Below are positions 22,586-31,633 of a stretch of DNA of 64,000 nt, one piece after another (within the stretch, counting starts at the first letter, position 1; each line of letters begins with the position of its first letter). This DNA comes from Candidatus Hamiltonella defensa 5AT (Acyrthosiphon pisum) (GTDB lineage: Bacteria; Pseudomonadota; Gammaproteobacteria; Enterobacterales; Enterobacteriaceae). The translations under genes and the position numbers were made by a program. The stretch spans positions 1,848,006 through 1,912,005 of the forward strand of contig NC_012751.1 in NCBI RefSeq assembly GCF_000021705.1, given 5' to 3'. The notes beneath the pieces are model-generated. The model was not told the origin of the DNA and made no database searches. It saw nothing but the letters and a program-made list of their open reading frames with translations.

Positions 22586-23258
22586 ATCCAAAGATCAACA
22601 TGGAAGTCCGCCTCTCTGTGCTTGGTTTGGCGGTACTTTTGATCCTATTCATTTAGGCCACTTAAACGCTGTCTCTGAATTAGCCAGACAAACTGGTTTA
22701 AAAAAAGTTTATTTATTGCCGAATCATATTCCCCCTCATCGATCACAGCCTATCGCGACCGTACAGCAACGCTGGGACATGTTAGCACTAGCCATACAAG
22801 ATCAGCCCTTATTTAGCCTTGATGATCGTGAGTTGCGAAAAAACAGCCCTTCTTATACTTTGGATACAGCCAATCAAATACGTCAGGCATATGGTGATAG
22901 CACACCTTTGGCTTTTATCATGGGAGAAGATTCTTTTTTATCCTTACCGAGCTGGCATGATTGGGAATCTTTTTTTGAGCTTTTTCATATTTTGGTTTGC
23001 GCCCGCGCCTGTGAAGGAAACATAACGCATTTTCTTCAACAGAAACCCAGACTAAAAGCCCGTCAAATACAACAAAATCAGGTCACAAAAAAGTTACATC
23101 AACAACCCTATGGCTTTTTTTATTTGGCGAAAACTCCATTATGGCCTATTTCTTCAAGTGAAATCCGACGTCGTTGCCAGTCTGGGGAATCTTGTCAATC
23201 TCTTTTGCCCTCTTCAGTTTGGGAGTATATTCAATTAAAAAAGTTATACGTTATCTGA
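22575..23258 (+). CDS. nadD: Nicotinate-nucleotide adenylyltransferase
   Basis: 227 aa with the ATG at 22575; the frame is open further upstream inside holA but similarity begins only at CAWFGGTFDPIHLGHL. It transfers AMP from ATP to nicotinate mononucleotide to make deamido-NAD. Nucleotidyltransferase motifs: GGTFDPIHLGHL near 18 with the HxGH signature (HLGH), the substrate block LPNHIPPH near 47, IMGEDSF near 115 and the C-terminal ISSSEIRRR near 192, corresponding to the ISxTxxR motif. It overlaps holA by 11 nt, so it is translationally coupled. cobC, next in E. coli, is absent and the operon ends here. Confidence 0.94.
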   Translation: MSLKSKDQHGSPPLCAWFGGTFDPIHLGHLNAVSELARQTGLKKVYLLPNHIPPHRSQPIATVQQRWDMLALAIQDQPLFSLDDRELRKNSPSYTLDTANQIRQAYGDSTPLAFIMGEDSFLSLPSWHDWESFFELFHILVCARACEGNITHFLQQKPRLKARQIQQNQVTKKLHQQPYGFFYLAKTPLWPISSSEIRRRCQSGESCQSLLPSSVWEYIQLKKLYVI

Positions 23259-23445
23259 ACAAATGTATCCATCCCTCGGGCCGTTAATTTCTTCCTTCTA
23301 AAATCAAAATATCATATCAAATGCAGGGTTATCTAATAATCTGGAATAGATGAAAAACGCTTTGGTATCTAATTAAGGCATATAATTAACTAAAATTACT
23401 TGATTAACAGTGCTATAGCTTAAGTTTTACTTACCCTGAGTTTTA

Positions 23446-24879
23446 TTATGCTTTACTTTTTTTTGCTTTCGAATTAGGCAAATCGGTGATGCTGCCTTCA
23501 TAAATTTCAGCTGCTAATCCCACAGATTCATATAAGGTTGGGTGAGCATGGATGGTTAACGCCATATCTTCCGCATCACATCCCATTTCGATGGCCAGCC
23601 CGATTTCTCCCAGTAATTCTCCGCCATTGCTGCCGACAATCGCACCGCCCATAATACGACCCGTCTTTTTATTAAAAATCAACTTAGTCATACCTTCTGA
23701 ACAATCAGAAGCAATGGCTCGACCTGAAGCGGCCCAGGGGAAAATGGCGATTTCATACTCAATGCCTTTTTGTTTGGCTTCTTTCTCTGTTAATCCGACC
23801 CAAGCGACTTCAGGTTCAGTATAAGCAATAGAAGGAATGACCTTGGGATCAAAATAGTGTTTTAACCCCGAAATGACTTCCGCGGCCACATGGCCTTCGT
23901 GTACGCCTTTATGGGCCAACATCGGTTGGCTTACAATATCGCCCACCGCAAAAATATGGGGAATATTGGTGCGTAATTGTTTATCCACACAGATAAAACC
24001 ACGTTCATCCACCGTCACGCCTGCTTTTTCAGCGTTGAGCGATTTTCCATTGGGTTTCCGCCCAATAGCCACCAAAACCGCATCATAACGGTGCTCTTCA
24101 GGATCTTGATTGCCTTCCATCGTCACAAAAATGCCGTCCTCTTGAGCTTTGACTTGAGTGACCTTGGTTTGAAGCATGATATTGAATTTTTTCTCGATCT
24201 TTTTGGTGAAAATTTTGATGACGTCTTTATCAGCCGCAGGGATCAGTTGATCTGACATTTCAACGACGTCGATCTCTGACCCCAGTGCTTGGTAAACGGT
24301 CGCCATTTCTAAACCGATAATCCCTCCGCCCATCACTAATAAACGTTTTGGAATGGTTTCTAGTTTCAATGCATCAGTCGAATTCCAAATGCGAGGATCT
24401 TCGTGCGGAATGAAAGGAAGTTCTATTGCGCTCGAACCCGCCGCAATAATCGCATTATCAAAGCGGATTTCAGTTTGTTCTGCATTCTGGGTTTTGACCA
24501 ACAGAGTGTGAGATCCGCTAAATTGAGCTTCGCCTGTTATCACCTTGACCTGACGCATTTTCGCCATGCCCGATAATCCACCGGTAAGCTTTTGAATTAC
24601 GTTGTTTTTCCATCCCACCATTTTCTTTAAATCAATTTTGGGTGCGCCAAAACTCACCCCATGTTCTTCTAGTGTTTTTGTGTCTGAGATCACTTTAGCA
24701 ACATGGAGTAATGCTTTAGAAGGAATGCAACCCACGTTTAAGCACACTCCCCCTAAGGTGGCGTAACGTTCAACCAATAGTGTTTCTAACCCTAAATCTG
24801 CACAGCGAAATGCCGCGGAATATCCTGCAGGGCCTGCCCCAATCACGACGACTTGAGTTTTGACTTGAGTATTCTTCAT
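23446..24879 (-). CDS. lpdA: Dihydrolipoamide dehydrogenase (E3)
   Basis: 477 aa FAD enzyme that reoxidises dihydrolipoamide with NAD+ in the pyruvate and 2-oxoglutarate dehydrogenase complexes. FAD site VVIGAGPAGYSAAFR near 12; redox-active disulfide GGVCLNVGCIPSKALL with Cys near 45 and 50; NAD site MGGGIIGLEMA near 184; FAD-contacting IFAVGDIV near 311; catalytic His-Glu pair in HAHPTLYESV near 445. It is the last gene of aceE-aceF-lpdA, 16 nt after aceF, with a GAGG site ahead of its ATG. No E. coli-like separate promoter was identified in that short gap. Confidence 0.97.
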   Translation of the reverse strand: MKNTQVKTQVVVIGAGPAGYSAAFRCADLGLETLLVERYATLGGVCLNVGCIPSKALLHVAKVISDTKTLEEHGVSFGAPKIDLKKMVGWKNNVIQKLTGGLSGMAKMRQVKVITGEAQFSGSHTLLVKTQNAEQTEIRFDNAIIAAGSSAIELPFIPHEDPRIWNSTDALKLETIPKRLLVMGGGIIGLEMATVYQALGSEIDVVEMSDQLIPAADKDVIKIFTKKIEKKFNIMLQTKVTQVKAQEDGIFVTMEGNQDPEEHRYDAVLVAIGRKPNGKSLNAEKAGVTVDERGFICVDKQLRTNIPHIFAVGDIVSQPMLAHKGVHEGHVAAEVISGLKHYFDPKVIPSIAYTEPEVAWVGLTEKEAKQKGIEYEIAIFPWAASGRAIASDCSEGMTKLIFNKKTGRIMGGAIVGSNGGELLGEIGLAIEMGCDAEDMALTIHAHPTLYESVGLAAEIYEGSITDLPNSKAKKSKA

Positions 24880-24895
24880 TAAAACCTCATTAGTG

Positions 24896-26491
24896 TTACA
24901 TAATCAGACGACGAATATCAGCCATGATAACGCTGATATGACTCACGAAACGAGCGCCTGCCGCGCCGTCAATCACCCTATGATCGAAAGACAGTGATAA
25001 AGGCAGCATTAAACGAGGAAGAAATTCTTTCCCGTTCCAAATGGGTTTGATGGCAGATTTTGACACGCCAAGAATGGCCACTTCAGGGGCATTCACAATC
25101 GGCGTGAATGCCGTTCCCCCAATCCCGCCTAAACTGGAAATGGTAAAGCAGCCCCCCTGCATATCCGAAGCGGTTAATTTACCTGAGCGTGCCTTTTGAG
25201 AAATCAACATCAGTTCTTTGGATAGCTCAATCACGCCTTTTTTGTTCACGTCACGAAAAACAGGCACGACCAGGCCATTCGGTGTATCGACCGCCACCCC
25301 AATGTTGATGTATTTTTTTAAAATCAGTTTTTTCCCATCCAACGACAGGGAACTGTTAAAGCGGGGGAAGGTTTTTAAGGCCTGCGCTACAGCTTTCATC
25401 ATAAAGACGACAGGCGTGATTTTAACGTCGAGCTTCCTTTTTTCCGCTTCGATGTTTTGTTTTTTGCGAAAATCTTCAAGGTCCGTGATGTCTGTTTCAT
25501 CAAATTGGGTGACATGAGGGATCATGACCCAGTTACGGCTGAGATTATCCCCAGACATTTTTTGAATTCGTGTTAATGCTATTTCTTCGGTCTCACCAAA
25601 TTGATTAAAGTCGATCTTTGGCCAAGGCAAAAGGGGCGTTAGGTTTCCTTGGCCAGAAGATGCGGATTCTGCAGTCTGTACTGCATTTTTAACATAAGAT
25701 TGGACATCTTCTTTCAAGATGCGCCCTTTGCGGCCGGTCCCTGCGACTTTTTCAAGATTAACGCCCAATTCACGCGCCAAACGGCGAATCACTGGCGTCG
25801 CATGCGTATAAGCTTCCTCTGTGAAGGAAGGAGTTGTTTTTTCTATGCTTGTTGTCGTGTTCGAAGGTGCGCTGGGCTTGGAAGGGGGGATTTCTGGTTT
25901 TTGCTCAGGCAGTGCATCTGCCGTTTTTTGAATTTTTTGATCGGGTGCCGGTGTGATTTTCTCTATTGTATTCATGATCATGATCATCGAACCGGTTTTG
26001 ACTTTATCCCCTGTTTTTATTTGAATTTCTTTCACTGTGCCTGAAAAAGGGGCTGGCACTTCCATGGAAGCTTTATCCCCTTCTACGGTGATCAAAGATT
26101 GTTCTTCTGTTACCGAGTCCCCCACTTTGACTAAAATCTCTGTGACTTCTAATTCATCAGATCCCACATCCGGTAAAGACACTGTCTTTGTGTTTTCTTG
26201 AGCAGGTATGGCAGGGGCTGGTACTTGTGTCTTCCCTTTTTTTTCTGGGACAGCCTCTGTGCTGGATTCAAAAAGCATGATCAATTTGCCGGTTTCGACT
26301 TTATCTCCGACGGAAACTTTGATTTCCTTTATCGTGCCTTCTTGTGGAGAGGGAATGTCCATTGACGCTTTATCTCCTTCAACACAAAGCAGCGTTTGCT
26401 CTGGCACCACGACATCGCCGACCTTTACCATGATTTCGATGACTTCTGGGGTGTCTGTACCGATATCAGGCATTTTAATTTCAATCACCAT
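24896..26491 (-). CDS. aceF: Pyruvate dehydrogenase dihydrolipoyl acetyltransferase (E2)
   Basis: 531 aa core subunit of the pyruvate dehydrogenase complex; it carries acetyl groups on lipoyl-lysine and passes them to CoA. Domains in order: lipoyl domain 1 (about 2-75, VEGDKASM), lipoyl domain 2 (about 105-178, VEGDKASM again), E1/E3-binding domain (about 232-268, ATPVIRRLARELGV...GTGRKGRILKEDV), then the catalytic domain with DHRVIDG near 502. E. coli AceF has three lipoyl domains and about 630 residues; two are also common in the family. The Pro/Ala/Thr-rich linkers are kept. It lies between aceE and lpdA on the same strand. Confidence 0.96.
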   Translation of the reverse strand: MVIEIKMPDIGTDTPEVIEIMVKVGDVVVPEQTLLCVEGDKASMDIPSPQEGTIKEIKVSVGDKVETGKLIMLFESSTEAVPEKKGKTQVPAPAIPAQENTKTVSLPDVGSDELEVTEILVKVGDSVTEEQSLITVEGDKASMEVPAPFSGTVKEIQIKTGDKVKTGSMIMIMNTIEKITPAPDQKIQKTADALPEQKPEIPPSKPSAPSNTTTSIEKTTPSFTEEAYTHATPVIRRLARELGVNLEKVAGTGRKGRILKEDVQSYVKNAVQTAESASSGQGNLTPLLPWPKIDFNQFGETEEIALTRIQKMSGDNLSRNWVMIPHVTQFDETDITDLEDFRKKQNIEAEKRKLDVKITPVVFMMKAVAQALKTFPRFNSSLSLDGKKLILKKYINIGVAVDTPNGLVVPVFRDVNKKGVIELSKELMLISQKARSGKLTASDMQGGCFTISSLGGIGGTAFTPIVNAPEVAILGVSKSAIKPIWNGKEFLPRLMLPLSLSFDHRVIDGAAGARFVSHISVIMADIRRLIM

Positions 26492-26517
26492 TGATGAGTT
26501 ACCTTTTGAAAATGATT

Positions 26518-29184
26518 TTATGCTAAACGGGGATTTGGTTTATTCGGATCGATATTAAACTTTATCATCGCTTCTTGAACTTCTTCAGGATTAAAAACCC
26601 CTATTTTGGTGAGCTCTGTCAATGCAGCAATGACCACATAAGCCGCATTGACCTCAAAGTGATGTCGTAAATTTTCACGGCTATCGGAACGCCCGTAACC
26701 GTCTGTTCCTAAAACACGAAAATGACGAGTGGGAATGAAAGGCCGAATTTGTTCAGCAAATAATTTCATGTAATCCGTGGAGGCAATCACCGGGGCTTGA
26801 TGCAAAATTTGGGCAACATAAGGCACCTTCGGTGTTTCGGCTGGGTGCAACATGTTCCATCTCTCACAATCTTGACCATCACGTGCCAATTCAGTAAATG
26901 AAGTCACACTGTAGACATCAGAGGCAATGTCATACTGTTGAGATAAAATTTGAGCCGCCTCGCGAACGTGACGCAAAATAGCCCCTGATCCCATTAACTG
27001 AAGCCTGGATTTTTTACCAGGCAGACTTTCTAACAAATAAATGCCTTTGCCTATGCCTTCTTCTGCTCCCTTTGGCATCGCGGGCATGTGATAATTTTCA
27101 TTTAAGGTGGTCAAATAATAGTAAACATTTTCTTGCGCTTCGCCATACATCCTTTCAAGGCCCTGATGCATAATGACAGCCACTTCATACGCATAAGCAG
27201 GATCGTAAGAAATACAATTTGGAATGGTTAACGATTGAATGTGACTATGACCGTCTTCATGCTGTAAACCTTCCCCATTGAGCGTGGTACGGCCCGAAGT
27301 GCCGCCTATCAAAAATCCACGTGCCTGTTGATCACCTGCTGCCCAGCACAGATCGCCAATCCGTTGAAACCCAAATATAGAATAATAGATATAAAAAGGA
27401 ATCATCGGGAGATCGTTCGTGCTATAAGACGTGGCCGCGGCTAACCAGGAAGAAGCGGCGCCCAGCTCATTAATCCCTTCCTGTAAAATTTGCCCTTTGG
27501 CATCCTCTTTATAATAAGCGACTTGTTCACGATCCTGCGGGACATATTGCTGACCGCCGGGGTTGTAAATGCCAATTTGGCGAAACAACCCTTCCATGCC
27601 AAAGGTACGTGCTTCATCGGCGATGATAGGCACAATTCGATCTTTAATAAATTTATTTTTTAACATCACATTCAATACGCGCACAAAAGCGATGGTCGTA
27701 GAGATGTGTTTTGTTTGCTCTTGAAACAGAGCGCTGAAATCTTGCAGTGAGGGGAGCTCTAGTTTTTGCGTGAAATTTTTCAAACGAGAGGGTAAATATC
27801 CGCCTAAAGATTGACGTTGATGATGCAGATATTTCTCTTCTTCAGACTCCTTTTCAAAGGTGACGTAAGGCAATTTTTCAATGTCTTCGTCTTTGACAGC
27901 GATGTTAAAACGATCCCTCAAATAGCGTATCCCTTCCATATTGATCTTTTTAAGTTGATGAGCAATATTTTTTCCTTCACCCGCCTCACCCATCCCATAG
28001 CCTTTAATAGTATGAGCCAGAATCAGGGTTGGTTTTCCCTTGGTCTCCTGTGCTTTTTTTAAGGCCGCAAAAATTTTAACAGGATCATGGCCCCCTCTGT
28101 TGAGCGCCCATATCTCATCATCGCTCATATCTTTGACTAAAGCTGCCGTTTCAGGATATCGCCCAAAAAAGTGTTCGCGTACATAAGCGCCATTTTTAGA
28201 TTTAAAGGTTTGGTAATCGCCATCTACAGTTTCATTCATCAATTGGACTAGCTTACCACTGGTATCTCTACTCAGTAGATCATCCCAGCGCCCTCCCCAA
28301 ATTACCTTGATGACCTGCCAACCTGCGCCACTAAAAATGCCTTCGAGCTCATCAATAATTTTCCCATTGCCGGTTACGGGGCCATCAAGACGCTGTAAGT
28401 TGCAATTAATAATAAACACCAAATTATCAAGCTTTTCTCGAGCGGCGATGGTAATAGCGCCTTTGGATTCGGGTTCATCCATTTCTCCGTCTCCTAGAAA
28501 GGCGTATACCCGTTGCTTAGAGGTGTCTTTTAAGACTCTGTGTTCAAGATATTTTAAAAATTTGGCTTGATAGATGGCATTAAGAGGCCCTAAGCCCATA
28601 GAAACGGTCGGGAATTGCCAAAATTCCGGCATTAATTTAGGGTGAGGATAAGAAGAAAGACCTTTTCCTTCGACTTCTTGGCGAAAATGATCGAGTTGCT
28701 CTTCGGTTAAACGACCTTCTAAAAAAGCACGAGCGTAAATACCCGGGGAGATATGGCCTTGAAAGAAAACCAAATCTCCACCGTCGTGTTGATTAGGGGC
28801 ACGAAAAAAATGATGAAAGCAGACTTCATAAAAGGTCGCAAAAGATTGAAAGGACGCAATATGCCCGCCCAAATCTAAATCTTTTTTCGACGCTTTTAGA
28901 ACCATCATGATGGCATTCCAACGAATCGCCGCTCTAATACGGCGTTCTAGTTTTAAATCCCCTGGATAAGGGGGTTCTTCTTCTGTTGAGATAGAATTGA
29001 TATAATTTTTTTGGAGAGATATTTGAGAAAGAGGGGCTCCCATTTTTTGAGCGGCACTTAAAACTTGATCTATCAGATACTGAGCACGCTCAGCACCTTC
29101 TTCACGGATCACCGATTCAATCGACTTTCGCCAGTCTTGTGTTTCGATGGGATCCACGTCATTGTTTGATAAAGGATCTGACAT
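26518..29184 (-). CDS. aceE: Pyruvate dehydrogenase E1 component
   Basis: 888 aa, homodimeric gammaproteobacterial type. It decarboxylates pyruvate with thiamine diphosphate and loads acetyl onto the E2 lipoyl arm. The TPP motif begins GDGEMDEPESKGAI near 232 and ends about 30 residues later at NCNLQRLDGPV. The N-terminal segment IRRAIRWNA-like RRIRAAIRWNAIMM near 85 and C-terminal VLGTDGYGRSD near 822 are typical. First gene of the operon. The regulator gene pdhR, which precedes aceE in E. coli, is not upstream here: a 480-bp non-coding stretch and then accessory DNA begin instead. Confidence 0.97.
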   Translation of the reverse strand: MSDPLSNNDVDPIETQDWRKSIESVIREEGAERAQYLIDQVLSAAQKMGAPLSQISLQKNYINSISTEEEPPYPGDLKLERRIRAAIRWNAIMMVLKASKKDLDLGGHIASFQSFATFYEVCFHHFFRAPNQHDGGDLVFFQGHISPGIYARAFLEGRLTEEQLDHFRQEVEGKGLSSYPHPKLMPEFWQFPTVSMGLGPLNAIYQAKFLKYLEHRVLKDTSKQRVYAFLGDGEMDEPESKGAITIAAREKLDNLVFIINCNLQRLDGPVTGNGKIIDELEGIFSGAGWQVIKVIWGGRWDDLLSRDTSGKLVQLMNETVDGDYQTFKSKNGAYVREHFFGRYPETAALVKDMSDDEIWALNRGGHDPVKIFAALKKAQETKGKPTLILAHTIKGYGMGEAGEGKNIAHQLKKINMEGIRYLRDRFNIAVKDEDIEKLPYVTFEKESEEEKYLHHQRQSLGGYLPSRLKNFTQKLELPSLQDFSALFQEQTKHISTTIAFVRVLNVMLKNKFIKDRIVPIIADEARTFGMEGLFRQIGIYNPGGQQYVPQDREQVAYYKEDAKGQILQEGINELGAASSWLAAATSYSTNDLPMIPFYIYYSIFGFQRIGDLCWAAGDQQARGFLIGGTSGRTTLNGEGLQHEDGHSHIQSLTIPNCISYDPAYAYEVAVIMHQGLERMYGEAQENVYYYLTTLNENYHMPAMPKGAEEGIGKGIYLLESLPGKKSRLQLMGSGAILRHVREAAQILSQQYDIASDVYSVTSFTELARDGQDCERWNMLHPAETPKVPYVAQILHQAPVIASTDYMKLFAEQIRPFIPTRHFRVLGTDGYGRSDSRENLRHHFEVNAAYVVIAALTELTKIGVFNPEEVQEAMIKFNIDPNKPNPRLA

Positions 29185-29662
29185 GCTGATTATTCCTTAT
29201 ACTTATTTTTTGAGTTAAACGACATTTATCTTTAGGTTTTTCAAGAAGTTTGATGGCATCCCCTATTCTCTAAACAGGATCTCTAAAGTGGTTCACTCAT
29301 TTGCAGATTTCATCCCGTAACAGCCCTCAAGCCATGTTTACTCTACGCTTTTAGTTTTTACTTTTCTTCGCCTGATGGTCGATATAACACCTAAAAATCA
29401 TCAGCTCAGATAAAAATGGGAAGCATTTTAACACTTAGGCCAACAATTGAGCAATCATCATTAAATAATGCAGCACGGCTGTTTCATAAAATATGCTTTG
29501 ATAAAAGCATAATAGAGTAATTTTTATTTATTTTAAAAAATCAGGTGCTATAAAAAAGATATAACGAGAGAAGAGTTGGAAGAATGAGAAGTATTCTGGA
29601 TCAAGCTATTTTGGACACAAACCAAGATGCTTTACGTTGTTAGACCGACAATAATAACTACT
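29185..29662. other. Spacer upstream of aceE, no gene recognised
   Basis: About 480 bp, AT-rich, with no supported ORF. The aceE promoter must be here on the minus strand. I saw no clear PdhR operator (AATTGGTNNNACCAATT-type palindrome). An inverted repeat atgctttgataaaagcat lies near 29490-29508. Confidence 0.4.
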
Positions 29663-29716
29663 GTTAATTTTATTAATTTTGTTAATTTTGTTAATTTTGT
29701 TAATTTTGTTAATTTG
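29663..29716. repeat. Six-copy 9-bp minisatellite (gttaatttt)
   Basis: Direct tandem array of a 9-bp unit, gttaatttt, about six copies with one variant (attaatttt) in the second position. It is non-coding and ends 4 bp before the tRNA-Leu-like scar at 29721. Such arrays vary by polymerase slippage. Confidence 0.9.
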
Positions 29717-29720
29717 CTTA

Positions 29721-29744
29721 TGGTGCCGAAGGCCGGACTCAAAC
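29721..29744 (-). other. tRNA-Leu(CAA) 3'-end copy, attachment-site scar
   Basis: On the minus strand this reads as the end of the T-arm plus acceptor of a tRNA, finishing ...TCCGGCCTTCGGCACCA. From memory it matches the 3' end of enterobacterial leuX (tRNA-Leu CAA), except TTTGAG for TTCGAG. The match stops after the T-loop: the pairing arm, anticodon and D-arm are absent, so it is not a tRNA gene. A lone tRNA 3' end is what integration of a tRNA-targeting element leaves at its far junction. leuX is a known hot spot for islands and P4-like elements. It marks the left border of the accessory region. Confidence 0.75.
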
Positions 29745-29926
29745 AATACTGCAACCCTCTGTTTTATATTAAAATAAAATGATAAATAACCAAGAATGCC
29801 CCCTTTTGTGCCCCCTGTTTATTTAATCAGTTTTCTAGGGGCAGATGGTCTCTAAGCTTGAAGAGTAGCCAGCTAGCAGATTCCCCGACCGATGATTTAG
29901 GCTCCGAAAGACGGAACCTAACCGCG
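29745..29926. other. Non-coding junction DNA
   Basis: Short stretch between the tRNA scar and the DUF1493 remnant. It contains two C-rich runs, tgccccc at 29796 and tgcccccTG at 29807. Nothing else was recognised. Confidence 0.35.
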
Positions 29927-30314
29927 CTAAGCCCTTTCTGGACGAGATAGCAGCGCTTGCATGGAGCTGAAAAGCCACCGTCCGGCTTTCGCTGATTCAA
30001 CGAGCATATGAATGGTTAAGGGCTTCGGTTCAACGTCAGGGAGCTTTTGGGATTTAGGCCTTAAGAAGTTAGGCAGAAATCCTTTTTCATAAGGCCAGTA
30101 TGCAAGAAAATCAAATTCGCTGTTATCAACGTTAAATCGTTCGAAGATAGTCATTCATTATTTCGTCACCAGTTTCTCTGGCACAAGGATATTTACCTGT
30201 CGATAGACTGGTTTCAAGCGTTAGCTCAGGCTTATCTTTTGAAAAAAGGGGCTTAGAATTATAATTCTTGTCATACCATTCCAACACAGCGCTTTCCATT
30301 GTGTCTTTTACCAT
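29927..30314 (-). pseudogene. DUF1493-family gene, frameshifted
   Basis: Two overlapping reading frames form one protein. The first (start 30314) reads MVKDTMESAVLEWYDKNY to ...DEIMNDYLRTI and stops at 30132; the second continues from about 30145 as RFNVDNSEFDFLAYWPYEKG and ends with PLTIHMLVESAKAGRWLF. The combination 'FNVD.S.F.F..Y.P.E ... PLTI.ML..SAKAGRW' is what I know of DUF1493 proteins, small acidic enterobacterial proteins of unknown function. A single indel near 30140 splits it. The frames overlap enough that a frameshifted product is conceivable, but decay is the simpler reading. It lies between the tRNA scar and an IS3 remnant, so it is probably cargo of an integrated element. Confidence 0.65.
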
Positions 30315-30388
30315 AACTTTTCACCTTCCTTTGCAATCAGGTTATAGCTGTGGGTCGTTTCCCATGCAATTTGAGCCACGTCATTCAT
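30308..30388 (-). CDS. Very short ORF coupled to the DUF1493 gene
   Basis: 26 codons, MNDVAQIAWETTHSYNLIAK then EGEKLW. It ends ATGGTAA, overlapping the ATG of the DUF1493 remnant, and has a normal codon pattern. It may be the start of a partner gene, a leader peptide, or the tail of a lost gene; no function can be given. The tight overlap with the next start is the only evidence that it is real. Confidence 0.3.
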   Translation of the reverse strand: MNDVAQIAWETTHSYNLIAKEGEKLW

Positions 30389-30408
30389 GATAAATCCTAT
30401 ACCCAATA

Positions 30409-31151
30409 TGTAGTGGCATAGTTAATTTGGCCACCTGATAAAAACCAGGTGATAGACTTAAGTTATCAATACAGGTGTAAAAATGGATAAGAAACACAAA
30501 CTCCCCTACAGCCCTGAATTTAAGCTAGAAGGGGCTCAATGAGTGACAAAACAAGGATATAGGGGGATAGAAGGAGCAAAAGCCATGGGCGTGAGTAAAA
30601 GCGCCATGAGTTCCTGGGTGAATCAGTGAAAAGGGGAATGAGAAGGGAAAAGCCCCTCGGGGTCTCCTATGACACAAGAACAGCAAAAGAGCCGCGAATG
30701 AGAAAAGAAAATGAGACGAATAGAAGAAGAGAACAGCCTGTTAAAAAAGGCTTCAGCTCTCTTAATGTCAGAGTTCCTGAACACTTCCCGTGAGTAGAGA
30801 AACTTAAGAAGAGCCATGCAGTGACACGCTGATGTCAAGTGTTTGGGATACATCGAAGCCGTTATCAATATTGGGTAAAGGGGGTTAATAGAATCAAGCC
30901 TGAACAGATAGAGTGACAAGCTCAGGTACGTCAGGAGCAAGAACGATGTCTGCCATGGTATCAGAACGGGGTATTCCGCCAAGTCGCTATCGGGCAACGA
31001 GAGTCATGCGTCAGTTGGAACCGGTCAGCCATCAGCCACCGACTCATCAATATAAAAAGGCGAGACAGGAACATCAGGCTATTCCTGACGTGTGAGCGCG
31101 TCAGTTTTCTGTGGCTGCCCCTCATCAGGTTGGGTGCGGCGATGTGACCTA
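30409..31151 (+). mobile_element. IS3-family element, decayed and truncated
   Basis: The left end tgtagtggcatagttaatttgg (30409 on) looks like an IS3-type terminal repeat. orfA starts at 30483 (MDKKHKLPYSPEFKLEGAQ), has TGA stops after GAQ and after SSWVNQ, a frame change, and ends with the family tail KKASALLMSEFLNTSRE. orfB follows in several frames with stops; recognisable are ARTMSAMVSERGIPPSRYRATRVM, SHQPPTHQYKKARQ, and QFSVAAPHQVGCGDVTYI, which contains the first DDE aspartate. The element is cut at the GDVTY motif, where a group II RT fragment begins, so the catalytic core and right end are gone. Confidence 0.85.
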
Positions 31152-31153
31152 TA

Positions 31154-31590
31154 TCGAGAATATGTGCTCTGGGCTGCATGGCACCAAGTTAAAGCCAATA
31201 AAGGAGTACCTGGGATAGACGGGAAAGCAATTGCGAATATTGTCAATCAAGGAGAAGAGGCAATGATTATCAGATTGCAGGAGCAGCTGCGCAAGCAGAG
31301 CTATCAATTTTCCCCAGTAAGGATAGTGGAGATACCTAAACCGAGAGGTGGGACAAGGCCACCAGGAATTGCTACGGTGGAAGATCGCATAGTGCAAACG
31401 GCAATGAAGATAGTTATAGAGCCAATCTTTGAAGCAAATTTTCATGATTGCGCCTATGGGTACAGACCCAAACGTAGCGCTAAACAAGCGAGTACAGCGA
31501 TACGAGAAGATTTGTATCAGCAAGCCTGGGGTGTTGTTGAAGTTGATTTCAAAGCCTATTTCACAAGTATCCCACACAATAAGTTATTAA
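31154..31590 (+). pseudogene. Group II intron reverse transcriptase fragment, second type
   Basis: About 145 codons: YREYVLWAAWHQVKANKGVPGIDG, then VEIPKPRGGTRPPGIATVEDRIVQ, EANFHDCAYGYRPKRSAKQA, and VDFKAYFTSIPHNKL, covering RT motifs 0 to 3 up to the first catalytic aspartate region. It lacks the N-terminus, the YADD box, the maturase domain and the ribozyme. It differs clearly from the intron at 1-2885 (VDFKAYFTSIP against ADIKGAFDNID), so it is a different intron lineage. It is fused on the left to the IS3 wreck and stops on the right just before the prophage attachment-like region. Confidence 0.85.
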
Positions 31591-31633
31591 TACTTTTTCA
31601 GTCGATATTCTTAAGATTTATTTTTTTAAAAAA

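Noticed and set aside
29663..29716. Tandem repeats as a CRISPR array.
   Set aside because: The 9-bp units are adjacent without spacers, and no cas gene occurs in the window.
30623..30997. Minus-strand ORF of 124 codons.
   Set aside because: It is the antisense of IS3 orfA/orfB remnants, which are recognisable on the plus strand.
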